From contig CAWFDX010000013.1 in NCBI GenBank assembly GCA_963814645.1, forward strand, positions 165,533-229,532: a DNA stretch of 64,000 nt, read 5' to 3'. The notes beneath the pieces were generated by a model. The model saw nothing but the letters and a program-made list of their open reading frames with translations, was not told the origin of the DNA and ran no database searches. Shown one piece after another: positions 1 through 8,221 of this stretch. The first letter of the stretch is position 1. Every line of letters begins with the position of its first letter. The position numbers and the translations under genes are program-made. The stretch comes from RYN-230 sp963814645 (lineage in GTDB: Bacteria > Actinomycetota > Actinomycetes > Streptosporangiales > Streptosporangiaceae).

Positions 1-1221
1 GTGGCCTACGCCCTGCAGGCGCGATCCGCGATTGCGGCGGCCGTGCGGGCCCGGTTCGACATCGTCGGCTTCGACCCGCGCGGGGTCGGCGGCAGCGAGC
101 CGGCCGTGCACTGCCTGACCGGCCCGCAGCTGGACACGTACTTCGCCACCGATGACATGCCCACGTCGGTGGCGCAGGACGGCCCGATCGTCGCGGAATC
201 CAAGCTGTTCGCGCAGGGCTGCGAACGGAACTCCGGCGCGCTGCTGCGCTACGTCGGGACCGAGAACGCAGCCCGGGACATGGACGTGCTGCGCGCCGCG
301 CTGGGCCAGGCCAAGCTGACCTACCTGGGCAAGTCCTACGGCACCTACCTGGGCACCTGGTACGCGCGGCTGTTCCCGAGCCACGTCCGCGCGCTGGTGC
401 TGGACGGCGCGATCGACCCGGCCAGCAGCGGGCTGAGCATGAACGCGGTGCAGGCACAGGGGTTCGAGGTGGCGCTGCGCGCGTTCATCGCCAACTGCGA
501 AGCTGCTGCTGAGTGCCCGCTGGGGCATGCGGGCGTGGCGGCCGGCCTGGCCCGGATCCAGTCGCTGCTGGCCCGGGCCACGGCGCATCCGCTGGCCAAC
601 GAGCTGGACAGCCAGCCGGCCAACGGGGCCATGCTGCTCAACGGGATCGCCACGGCGCTGTACAACCAGGCGTACTGGGGGACGCTCCGTGCGGCCCTGG
701 CGGCCGCGTTCGGCGGCAACGGGACCGTGCTGGTAGAACTGGCCAACGCGCTGTTCGAGCGGTCCTCGTCGGGTCTGTACAGCAACCTGGCCGACGCGGA
801 GACCGCGGTGGACTGCCTGGACCGGCCCTGGCCCCGGTCGCTGGCCACCTGGCGTTCGGCCGCGGCGGCCGCCGGCCAGGCCGCGCCGCTGTTCGGCCAG
901 GCGATCATGTGGGGCAGCCTGGCCTGCGCGTACTGGCCGGTGCCGTCGAACCCGCTGCCCGGCCGGCTGCGCGGGTCCGGCGGCCGGGCGGTGCTGGCGG
1001 CTGGCGCGCCGCCCATCCTGGTGGTGGGCAACCTGCGCGACCCGGCCACCCCGTACCGGTGGGCACAGGCGCTGTCTCGCGATCTGGCGTCCGGCGTGCT
1101 GCTGGGCTGGGACGGCAACGGGCACACCGCGTACATGATGGGCAGCTCGTGCGTGGACAACGCGGTGAACAAGTACCTGATCTCGCTGGCCGTACCCCGC
1201 AGCGGCACGGTTTGCCGGTGA
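1..1221 (+). CDS. TAP-type alpha/beta hydrolase (secreted tripeptidyl aminopeptidase-like), 5' partial
   Basis: A serine hydrolase of the actinomycete tripeptidyl-aminopeptidase (SlpD/TAP) family, which cleaves N-terminal peptides outside the cell. The strand-turn FDPRGVGGS, the nucleophile elbow GKSYGT (Ser near residue 111), the C-terminal RDPATP (Asp) and GNGHTAY (His) form a complete catalytic triad, and the C-terminal part matches the TAP-like domain. The frame is open from base 1, and family members have about 80-120 more N-terminal residues including a signal peptide. The GTG at position 1 is therefore almost certainly internal and the gene starts upstream of the window. It belongs to the chromosome flanking the integrated element. 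Confidence 0.85.
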   Translation: MAYALQARSAIAAAVRARFDIVGFDPRGVGGSEPAVHCLTGPQLDTYFATDDMPTSVAQDGPIVAESKLFAQGCERNSGALLRYVGTENAARDMDVLRAALGQAKLTYLGKSYGTYLGTWYARLFPSHVRALVLDGAIDPASSGLSMNAVQAQGFEVALRAFIANCEAAAECPLGHAGVAAGLARIQSLLARATAHPLANELDSQPANGAMLLNGIATALYNQAYWGTLRAALAAAFGGNGTVLVELANALFERSSSGLYSNLADAETAVDCLDRPWPRSLATWRSAAAAAGQAAPLFGQAIMWGSLACAYWPVPSNPLPGRLRGSGGRAVLAAGAPPILVVGNLRDPATPYRWAQALSRDLASGVLLGWDGNGHTAYMMGSSCVDNAVNKYLISLAVPRSGTVCR

Positions 1222-1306
1222 CCTGGCTGCGCGTGAGTCGTGCGGCCTGGGAGCGCGGCGCGGGCCGTCCGACCGGTAGACTCGACGGGCCGCCGCAGCG
1301 CGGCAT

Positions 1307-1380
1307 GCCGCCTTAGCTCAGTCGGTCAGAGCGACGCACTCGTAATGCGTAGGCCATCGGTTCGATTCCGATAGGCGGCT
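1307..1380 (+). tRNA. tRNA-Thr(CGT)
   Basis: A full cloverleaf can be drawn. The acceptor GCCGCCT pairs with AGGCGGC, the D-arm is GCTC/GAGC, the anticodon stem is ACGCA/TGCGT with loop CTCGTAA (anticodon CGT, Thr), and the T-arm is ATCGG/CCGAT with TTCGATT. The discriminator is T and no CCA is encoded. Its 3' half (from 1337) is duplicated at 31070-31114, so the gene is the attachment site of a large element. The copy here stays intact because the element restores the 3' half. Confidence 0.95.
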
Positions 1381-1381
1381 C
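1337..1381. repeat. attL: attL core: 3' half of tRNA-Thr, 45-bp direct repeat
   Basis: 45 bp from the anticodon stem to one base past the tRNA, repeated in direct orientation at 31070-31114 with one mismatch (C1354 against T31087). The integrase gene lies immediately inside. This is the classic tRNA 3'-end attachment geometry of tyrosine-integrase elements. Confidence 0.92.
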
Positions 1382-1418
1382 AGGGTCTGACCAGCGGAAA
1401 CGCTGATGCGCGGGGCGG

Positions 1419-2786
1419 TCATCGGGGCCGCCCCGTAGCAGTTTTCGTAGCAGTAGCACCGAAAAGCGCCCGTCCGATGCGCGCCGCGGCGTCCCCGGCG
1501 AGCGGCGATGACACGTGCTGGTACAGACGAGTAACCCGGATGTCGGAGTGCCCCAGCATCTCCTGCACCACCGCCAGGGCGATGCCCTCATCGAGCGCGA
1601 ACGTGGCCGCGGAGTGCCGCATCGCGTGCACGCCCAGGTGCGGGACGCCAGCCTCCCGGAGGATGGCCGCCCACTCCTTCCAGTCGGCCTTGGAATCGAC
1701 TGGGCGCCCGTTCGGCTGGCACCAGACCAGCCCGTGATCCTCCCAGAGGTTCCCGGCCACGAGCCGCTCGGCCGCCTGCTCGGCCCGCTGCGCGCGGATG
1801 AACCCGGCCAGCTCCGGGGCGAGCGGCACAGTCTTGCGGCGCCGCTCCTTGATCTCCCGGAACACCAGGCCGCCACCCTGCCGCCGCGGGCACATCACCG
1901 CATGCCCGGTACACCGTGGCGGGCACAGCCGCGGGGCATCCGCCGGGATGCACACGTGGCGGCGGCCGGACCGCCGGACCTTCGGGCACTTGCGCGGGCA
2001 CGGCCGCCGGTGCCTGCCCTCGGTGCATGCCACCGGGTCCGCACAGCCGTGCCGCCAGGGCAGCCGCTGCAGCTGCCACCAGATCTGCAGCTGGCCGCCG
2101 TCCAGATCGGCGAACGGCCAGCGCAGCCCGAGGGCCTCGCCCTGCCGCAGGCCGCAGGCAAGCCCGACCTTCCACCGTGAGGAGTTCCGCCGGCCCTCGA
2201 TCGCGGCCAGCACCGCGCGGGCCTGCTCACGGGTGAGCGGCGTCTTCTCGGCCTGCTCCAGCGCGGGCGGCTCGACCAGGCGGCACGGGTTGCGGGCGAC
2301 GTTCCCGCGCTTCACCTCGTCCTGGTAGGCGCTGGACAGGATGGCGTGCACCTTGCGGACGTGGCCCGGCGCGTGCCCGGCGTCGAGCATCTCGGCGTAG
2401 CCGTCTTCGAGGTACTCCGGCAGCATGCGATCGATCCGCTGGCCGCCCCACCGGGGGAAGATGTCGTTACGGCACTTCGACCAGTAATCCTCGATCGTCC
2501 GCGGCGCGCGGCCACGCTGGGGGAGCACGACCGTCAGGCGCCGGGTCAGCATCTCCTGCACGGTCGGCACCCGGCCTGGCTTGCCCACGACGCCGGCGTC
2601 CCGCTGGCGCTCCAGCTCGCGGACGCGCTTGTTCCGGGCCGCCTTCGTTTTCCGCTCAACATGCCGCCGGTCGGGCGTGCCGTCCGGCTTGGTGCCCATC
2701 CAGACGAACGCCGGCCAGTAGCCCTGGGCGTTCGGCTCATCCGGGACCCAGCTCTCCCCGTTGGCGCGCCTGGTGCCGCCGCTCAT
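1419..2786 (-). CDS. int: Site-specific tyrosine recombinase (integrase)
   Basis: 455 residues. It catalyses integration at tRNA-Thr. The catalytic set is visible: Arg in ACGLRQGEALGLRW, His-x-x-Arg in HAMRHSAA, His in GHSDIRV and Tyr in RLYQHV. The middle carries a Cys-rich insertion (about ten Cys/His, roughly residues 245-305) that many actinomycete AICE and phage integrases have inside the catalytic domain. The ATG overlaps the TGA of the upstream xre remnant (ATGA), so the two were once translationally coupled. The last codons contain the CGTAGCAGT boxes. The gene appears intact. Confidence 0.93.
   Translation of the reverse strand: MSGGTRRANGESWVPDEPNAQGYWPAFVWMGTKPDGTPDRRHVERKTKAARNKRVRELERQRDAGVVGKPGRVPTVQEMLTRRLTVVLPQRGRAPRTIEDYWSKCRNDIFPRWGGQRIDRMLPEYLEDGYAEMLDAGHAPGHVRKVHAILSSAYQDEVKRGNVARNPCRLVEPPALEQAEKTPLTREQARAVLAAIEGRRNSSRWKVGLACGLRQGEALGLRWPFADLDGGQLQIWWQLQRLPWRHGCADPVACTEGRHRRPCPRKCPKVRRSGRRHVCIPADAPRLCPPRCTGHAVMCPRRQGGGLVFREIKERRRKTVPLAPELAGFIRAQRAEQAAERLVAGNLWEDHGLVWCQPNGRPVDSKADWKEWAAILREAGVPHLGVHAMRHSAATFALDEGIALAVVQEMLGHSDIRVTRLYQHVSSPLAGDAAARIGRALFGATATKTATGRPR
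1434..1454. repeat. Paired CGTAGCAGT boxes, candidate Int arm site (left)
   Basis: Two CGTAGCAGT boxes separated by three bases form a 21-bp string that recurs without mismatch at 30956-30976 near attR. This copy lies in the last codons of int, 53 bp inside attL. Symmetric placement near both att cores fits arm-type binding sites for the integrase N-terminal domain. The role is inferred. Confidence 0.55.
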
Positions 2787-2953
2787 CCGGTGCCCCCCTC
2801 CCGGTCCGCAGCCTCGGCCTGATGGTCGCGGGTCATGCTAAACAGTCGCTTGTATCCCGCAGCCGTGGCGTCGCTCTCGCCATTCCTGACCGCCTCCCGG
2901 TAGGCGCGCAGCGATGCCAGCTGAGATTCAAGCTCAGCTAGCTGCGCCCTAAG
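2783..2953 (-). pseudogene. 3' fragment of IS-interrupted xre regulator
   Basis: 56 in-frame codons with no usable upstream start: a coiled-coil tail (RAQLAELESQLASLRAYREA) ending in a TGA that overlaps the int start. Removing the IS at 2954-4659 together with one CTAAG copy joins this segment in frame to the XRE fragment at 4660-5042 (...LETL joined to RAQLAEL...). It is therefore the C-terminal quarter of that gene. Confidence 0.8.
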
Positions 2954-4659
2954 CCTCGATCCACCGCTCTATGGCACGGGCCAGCACTGATGCCGTTTCG
3001 GGTTTATGACCGTGAAATGGGCGCGGCCGACTCGCCGCTCACCGGTTTTGCGGCTTGTCCTATGTCCTTGGTTCGCCGGGCTGGGTTTGGGTGGCCATCT
3101 GGCCGTGCGGGTGCGGTGACCTGGTCAGGGCGGGTCAGGCCGCTGCTGCCGGCGGGCCGCAGGCGGCGGTGAACAGGGTCAGCCATTCGTGCTCGCGGTG
3201 CCAGCCCTCGGGCAGGTGCAGGGTGATGTGGCCGCGGCCGTGCCGGGCGGTGCGGGCAGCGACGTCGATGAGGTCGCGGCGGATGGTGGCGCCGCGGGCC
3301 TTGCTGTAGGCGAGGCTGGCCAGGGACCCGGCGGCGCGCAGCAGGTTGTGCGCGATCGCGGCGCAGGTCAGCCAGGCGGCATTGGCCGGGAAGAACCCGG
3401 AGGGCAGGTGGGCGAGCGGCCCGTCGGTCCAGTCGGCGAAGACCTGCTCCACCACGGCGTGGTCGCGGTGCTGGCCCTCGGCCTGGACCAGCCCGAACGG
3501 GGAATCAGTGAACACGGCATGGTAGCGCCAGGCCGGGAACAGCTCATCTTGCCCGGCGGCGGCCTGCTTGTTCAGGTCACGGACCCGCCGCACGATCAGC
3601 CGGGCGGTGATCGCCTGGCCTTTCTTCGAGGTGAATGCCGTGTATCCAGTCTCGGCGACCTGGGCGTCGGACACCCAGCAGCGGAGCTGGTCATCCCAGA
3701 TCGCACGCGGGTACTCGATCGCCGTCCAGGCTTGTTCCGGGATAGCGGCGATGGCCGCGGCGATCTTGGGGTCCATGTTCACCGTGACGGAGAACCGGGC
3801 GCCGCTCCGGCGGACCGCGCCGCAGAACGCGGCCGAGTAGTACGCCGAGTCCGCCCGCACCACGATTGTCCCGGTGCACCCGATGGCGCGGGTGGTGCTG
3901 ATCGCCTCGGCGGCGAACCGGGCCGCGCCGCGGGCGGAGTTCGCGGTCCCGCCGCGCAGCCGGGTCGCGGCGATCACCGGCGCGCCCAGCGGAGTAGAGA
4001 TCACGGCGGCCAGCGCATTCAAGCCGCGGACCAGCAGGCTCTTGCCCTGGATCTTGGTGTGCCCGAACCCGGCGCCCTGCTTGCGGTGCCCGTAGACCCG
4101 CTTCTGCATCGCGTCGATGTCGATGAACGCGAGCGTGTCCTTGCCGGGCAGCAGCGGAGCCCTTCTGGCCAGCTCGCCCAGCAGCAGGCGGTTCACCATC
4201 TCCAACTGGCGGACGTTCCCCCAGGTGAACGACCGCAGGTGCGACCCGAGCGTGGACGGCGCCCGGCTCCCGCCGAACAGATCCGGCATCGCGCCGTGCC
4301 GCAGCAGGTCCATGTCATCAATGCTGTCCGCCCCGGCAGCCATACCCGCGACCAGGCACGGGATCTTCAGGCGCGCGTTGACACCGCAGTCCCCGCCCGG
4401 CCGGACGTGCTCAGCGACCAGGCCACCAAGCCCGGCGCGCTGCGCCAGGGCCATTACCGGGACCAGCCCGGCCCGCGACACGAGATTCGGGTCATCGAAC
4501 GATGCGTGCGTCCTCGCCAGAACATGCAACAATCGCATCTGACAGGTGCTCCTTCAAACCAGGCACTGGAAGCTTCGACAACTCCCATCGTTCCTGGTCA
4601 AGGAGCACCTTTCGTGTTGGCACGCCGCCTGTTACCCGATATTGACCGGTGGATCGAGG
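2954..4659 (-). mobile_element. IS1380-family insertion sequence, copy 1
   Basis: About 1706 bp. The terminal inverted repeats start CCTCGATCCACCG at 2954 and, as reverse complement, at 4659 (about 16 of 17 bases match). The ends are flanked by a direct CTAAG (2949-2953 and 4660-4664), which I read as the target duplication. One transposase gene is encoded on the minus strand. The insertion splits the xre gene upstream of int. The exact end is uncertain by a base or two because TIR and duplication share letters. Confidence 0.8.
3135..4538 (-). CDS. IS1380-family transposase
   Basis: 467 residues, the usual length for the family. The N-terminal region (LLRHGAMPDLFGG...RAPSTLGSHLRSF) and the DDE catalytic core (FIDIDAMQKRVYGH; VVRADSAYYSAAF with the second Asp; late Glu near HAVVEQVF) are recognisable. 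It is intact, with its own promoter side facing position 4600. It is distinct in sequence from the second IS1380-type transposase at 50020-51390. Confidence 0.9.
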   Translation of the reverse strand: MRLLHVLARTHASFDDPNLVSRAGLVPVMALAQRAGLGGLVAEHVRPGGDCGVNARLKIPCLVAGMAAGADSIDDMDLLRHGAMPDLFGGSRAPSTLGSHLRSFTWGNVRQLEMVNRLLLGELARRAPLLPGKDTLAFIDIDAMQKRVYGHRKQGAGFGHTKIQGKSLLVRGLNALAAVISTPLGAPVIAATRLRGGTANSARGAARFAAEAISTTRAIGCTGTIVVRADSAYYSAAFCGAVRRSGARFSVTVNMDPKIAAAIAAIPEQAWTAIEYPRAIWDDQLRCWVSDAQVAETGYTAFTSKKGQAITARLIVRRVRDLNKQAAAGQDELFPAWRYHAVFTDSPFGLVQAEGQHRDHAVVEQVFADWTDGPLAHLPSGFFPANAAWLTCAAIAHNLLRAAGSLASLAYSKARGATIRRDLIDVAARTARHGRGHITLHLPEGWHREHEWLTLFTAACGPPAAAA

Positions 4660-5042
4660 CTAAGGGTTTCCAGCGACTGACGGGTTTCTGCGACCGCGTA
4701 GTTCGCGATCATCAGTGCGGACTCTGCGTTTGCATTTTCCTGCATCGTGTGATTGATCTCGGCGGCCAGCTCTGTCCGCCTGTCCTCGGCGGCCTGGATC
4801 TCGGAATCAAGGTCATCAATGTCATCCAGGTCCACCGGCAACGGCACTAGAAGCTCTTGCAGAGGGATCCCAAATATGCCGGCGAGCGCGACGGCTTCGT
4901 TCAATCGCAATGGCCGTCGGCCTATTTCCGTCTTTCCGGTGGTCGTCTGGTGCCAGCCGTAGCCAGAGGCTGCCATGCGGCGCGCCACTTCCTCCTGCGA
5001 CCAGCCGTGCGCCTGGCGTCGAGCCGCATCTTCGAATTGATC
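4660..5042 (-). pseudogene. 5' fragment of XRE-family HTH regulator, IS-interrupted and N-truncated
   Basis: Reading leftwards from about 5042 the frame gives an XRE helix-turn-helix (GWSQEEVARRMAASGYGW, then RLNEAVALAGIFGIPLQELL), followed by a long acidic coiled coil cut by the IS1380 copy. Family members start 10-15 residues before the GWSQEE helix. Here the upstream codons run into antisense of an excisionase gene without a convincing start, so the 5' end also looks deleted. It was probably the repressor of int/xis, translated with int. Confidence 0.7.
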
Positions 5043-5246
5043 AAGGACGGCGTGCTGCCCTCCGTGACGATCGGCAGGTCCCGGCGCATCCGGCGCCAGG
5101 ACCTGGCCGCGTACGTTGCCGGGCTCCGCCACATGCCCGCTCCGGTGCCCAAGCCGGCGGGGGAGGCCCACCCGGCCCCGATCCGGGCGGCGGCTCCGCG
5201 GCCGCCGCGCCCGGACTGGCCGGGTGGCAGGCCCGACGTCGCCTGA
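5007..5246 (+). pseudogene. Excisionase-like (HTH_17/MerR-type) protein, N-terminally truncated
   Basis: It encodes SSRIFELIKDGVLPSVTIG followed by RSRRIRRQDLAAYVAGL, the recognition helix and wing typical of small Xis/BldC-like DNA-binding proteins. The family's first helix (TVEEAAERL...) is missing. The frame upstream of 5007 is antisense to the xre fragment, so a deletion appears to have removed the xre-xis intergenic region and both starts. A GTG at 5007 could still initiate a shortened product. The Pro/Arg-rich C-terminal tail is normal for the family. Confidence 0.6.
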
Positions 5247-5291
5247 CCTCCTGCCGGTCAGCCTCCGCCAGCCGAGCCCCAGGAGCCCCCG

Positions 5292-5648
5292 ATGTCCCGA
5301 CGCAAGCCGGCACCGCCCACGCTCCAGCCGGGCGGCAGCCGCACCTTCACCACGAAGGTGATCTGTTCAGACCGCGGCCAGCACAGCCCGCCGGTGGTCC
5401 TGCATCACATCTACGACGCCCGCGGCCTGGACCTGGGCCACGCGGTTGCCGACGTGGGCGGCCGGAACGCCGCGCCGCTGTCCCCGTGGCGGGAGGACGG
5501 CACCGTGCACTACCGGTTCTGCTGCCCGCGGTGCGGGCGCGATGTGCCGATGCGTGAGGAGACCCTGCTCAGGATCCTCGAAAGCTTCAGCGAGATCGCA
5601 CAGACCCGCCATCCGGTCCTCGACATTTCGTCCTACAATGGCCGCTAG
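5292..5648 (+). CDS. Small zinc-ribbon-like protein of unknown function
   Basis: 118 residues. Cys-rich positions (VICSDRGQHSPP near residue 24; FCCPRCGRDVPM near residue 79) suggest a zinc ribbon. It begins with ATG at 5292 and overlaps the next gene by 11 nt. Similar small proteins often sit between xis and rep in actinomycete elements; function unknown. Confidence 0.65.
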   Translation: MSRRKPAPPTLQPGGSRTFTTKVICSDRGQHSPPVVLHHIYDARGLDLGHAVADVGGRNAAPLSPWREDGTVHYRFCCPRCGRDVPMREETLLRILESFSEIAQTRHPVLDISSYNGR

Positions 5649-5985
5649 TAACTTCGACGCCACTGGCGCCGCTGCAGCCGGGACCGGCGCATCGTCTCCC
5701 CGGTATCAGCCCTTCCACCGAAGGGGCGTTTTCTCACGCTCCGAGTGGAGGGGTTTCCCCTTGTCAGCGCCATCTTCCGAGGCCATGTCGGCCCGCGGGC
5801 GGCTCAACGTCCTGCACCGCTACCACCCGCCCGGCTCACCAGCCATCGAGTCCGCGGCCCTGGCCCTCAAGGTCGCCCGGGCCCGCGACTACCTCCGGAC
5901 GTTCGTCACCGTCGAGCCGGTGCCCAGCCCCGAGCAGCGGGCCGAGCTGGCCGAGCTCCTGACCGCCCAGGGTGGTGGTGAGTGA
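5638..5985 (+). CDS. Hypothetical protein
   Basis: 115 residues from the ATG at 5638, overlapping the previous stop. A TTG at 5761 or the ATG at 5785 are alternative starts and would keep only the well-coded C-terminal part (LNVLHRYHPPGSPAIESAAL...). That part is helical and ends in AELAELLTAQGGGE. The TGA overlaps the GTG of the next gene. No family recognised. Confidence 0.55.
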   Translation: MAASNFDATGAAAAGTGASSPRYQPFHRRGVFSRSEWRGFPLSAPSSEAMSARGRLNVLHRYHPPGSPAIESAALALKVARARDYLRTFVTVEPVPSPEQRAELAELLTAQGGGE

Positions 5986-6317
5986 TGCCGCCCAATGTGC
6001 GAAGCGGCCCCGGAGGTGGGGACCTCCAGAGCCGCCGCGGAGTCGATGTCACCGCCACAGTGCCCGACTCCGCCATGGTAACCCAAGGTGCTGTCACGGT
6101 ACGGCAGCGATTTGAGCCGACCGCCTATGCATCGGTCTACCTGCCGCAGGGCCACCGGACGTGGGTGTGGATGACCTTCCGCTGCCCGGTGTGCCGGACG
6201 TTTGTGTTCGCCAGGTGCCGTCAGATTGATGACGTGACCAGCTCGCGGCGGACCACCTGCGGGCACCGGGTGCGCCCGGTGGCGGCGCGGCTCTACGGGC
6301 AGCCGGAGGCGGCGTGA
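5982..6317 (+). CDS. Small Cys4-type zinc protein
   Basis: 111 residues. FRCPVCRTFVFARCRQID and the following TTCGHRV give a CxxC...C...CxH set. The GTG start overlaps the previous gene by 4 nt, and the stop overlaps the GTG start of rep by 4 nt. It is therefore co-translated with the replication module. Confidence 0.6.
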   Translation: MMPPNVRSGPGGGDLQSRRGVDVTATVPDSAMVTQGAVTVRQRFEPTAYASVYLPQGHRTWVWMTFRCPVCRTFVFARCRQIDDVTSSRRTTCGHRVRPVAARLYGQPEAA

Positions 6318-7032
6318 GCGACTACGGCCTGCACATCTTCCCCCAGCACGCCGACCTGCTGGCCGCGTCGGCGATCGCGCCGGAGGTTGCCCGCGAGCGC
6401 GGCTATGTCAGCGTGGACACGAAGAAGCGGCTGGAGGCACCGGGGTTCGCTGCGAGCCAGCGGACCGTGCCGGGCCTGCTCATCCCGGTTCACGGCACCG
6501 ATGGCGCGGTCCGCCTTCATCAGTACCGCCCCGATGAGCCGCGGATCGACAGCAAGGGCCGGCCGCGCAAGTACGAGACGCCGTTCCGGCAGCAGCTGTG
6601 CCTTGACGTACCACCGCGGGCACTCGGCCAGTTGGCCGACCCGGCCGTCCCGCTGTGGATCACCGAGGGCGCCCGGAAGGCCGACGCCGCGGTGAGCGCT
6701 GGCGCGTGTTGCATCGCGCTGCTGGGCGTAGAGGCGTGGCAGTCCAAGGGCGTGGCGTTCCCGGACTGGCGCGACGTCCGGCTGAAGGACCGGGACGTGC
6801 TGATCGCGTTCGACTCCGACGTGATGACCAAGGGCAGCGTGCGCGCTGCGCTCACCCGGCTGACCAGCTGGCTGGACTACCGCGGCGCGAAGGTACGGCA
6901 CGTCATCCTGCCTGCCGGCGAGGATGGCGCAAAGGCCGGCCTGGATGACTACCTCGCCGCCGCCGGCAGCATCGAGGCCCTCATCGATGCCTCAGTGCCT
7001 CAAATCATCGATCCGCCACCGGCTGCCAAGGA

Positions 7033-7056
7033 ATCCGCTACAAGCGCTACAGCCGC
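7033..7056 (+). repeat. 24-bp inverted repeat, arm 1 (inside rep)
   Basis: The segment holding CCGCTACAAGCGCTACAG is matched without mismatch by its reverse complement at 7815-7838, 758 bp away. It encodes the SATSATAA linker between the Toprim and DUF3631 domains. The core TGTAGCGCTTGTAGCG carries two GTAGCG hexamers, the same word found in the repeat cluster near the translocase gene. Confidence 0.7.
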
Positions 7057-7814
7057 GACAATTCCATGGGATGGGGACCTCGCCGGGCTGCTCGACGACA
7101 CCCACGCATTCCTCGGCCGGTTCATCGCCTATCCGTCCAGCCACGCCCATGTAGCGCACACGCTCTGGTGCGCTCACACCCACCAGATGGACGCCTGGGA
7201 ATCCACGCCCCGGATCGCGTTCCTGTCACCCGAGCCCGGGTCCGGGAAGACGCGGGCCCTCGAGGTGTCCGAGTTGCTGGTCCCGCGGCCGGTCGAGGCG
7301 GTCAATACCACCCCGGCCTACCTGTTCCGCAAGGTGTCCGACCCGGCCGGGCTGCCCACCATCCTGTACGACGAGATCGACACGCTGTTCGGGCCCAAAG
7401 CCAAGGACAACGAGGAGATTCGCGGCATGCTCAACGCCGGGCACCGCCGCGGCGCCGTCGCCGGCCGGTGCGTCACCCGCGGCGACATCATCGAAACCGA
7501 GGAGCTGCCCGCCTACTGCGCACTGGCGCTGGCCGGCCTCGGCGGCCTGCCGGACACACTGCTGACCCGCGCCGTGGTCGTCCGGATGAAGCGCCGCGCG
7601 CCGGGGGAGAGTCGAGGCCTTCCGGCACCGCGTCCACAAGGACGCCGGTCACCAGCTGCGCGACAGGCTGGCCTCGTGGGCCGCGGCCGCGCCGCTGGGC
7701 GGCATCTGGCCGGACATGCCACCAGGGATTGAGGACCGCGCCGCCGACGTGTGGGAGGCGCTCCTGATGGTTGCCGACGCTGCCGGGGGCGACTGGCCCA
7801 AGCTCGCCCGTGAA

Positions 7815-7838
7815 GCGGCTGTAGCGCTTGTAGCGGAT
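7815..7838 (-). repeat. 24-bp inverted repeat, arm 2 (inside rep 3' part)
   Basis: Perfect reverse complement of 7033-7056. It lies after the frameshift, encoding the EAAVALVAD segment. It may be a binding site for a replication or partition protein; role unproven. Confidence 0.7.
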
Positions 7839-8221
7839 GCTAAGGCAGCCACGCCCAGCCTTGGAATTCGCTTGCTTTCCGATCTGCGCGCAGTGTGGGA
7901 CGGCACCGATGGCATGCACACCGACGTCATCCTGAACGCGCTCAACGAGCTGGACGAATCGCCCTGGGGCGACCTCAAGGGCAAGCCGCTCGACCCGCGG
8001 AAGCTGGCGAGATTCCTGCGTGACTACGACGTCCGGCCCGCCGATGTAAGGGCCGACGTCAACGGCCAGGAGAAGGTCCGCAAGGGCTACAAGCGCGACG
8101 ACCTGCACGACGCGTGGGCGCGCTACCTTCCGACCACGCTGGCCTGCACGGTCTGCGGCGAACCGCTCGACCAGGCGCTCATTGACGCCGGGTTCACCAC
8201 GCACGGAGAGGACCTGGCCGC

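Noticed and set aside
345..1208. Long minus-strand open frame opposite the hydrolase
   Set aside because: It mirrors the codon bias of the plus-strand gene, and the protein is low-complexity Arg/Ser/Pro with no family; the sense gene has a full catalytic triad.
3004..3186. Short frames on both strands left of the IS1380 transposase
   Set aside because: They lie inside the IS between TIR and transposase stop; no similarity and no start context.
3189..4850. 553-codon plus-strand open frame
   Set aside because: Antisense of the IS1380 transposase; Gly/Arg-rich shadow with no domain.
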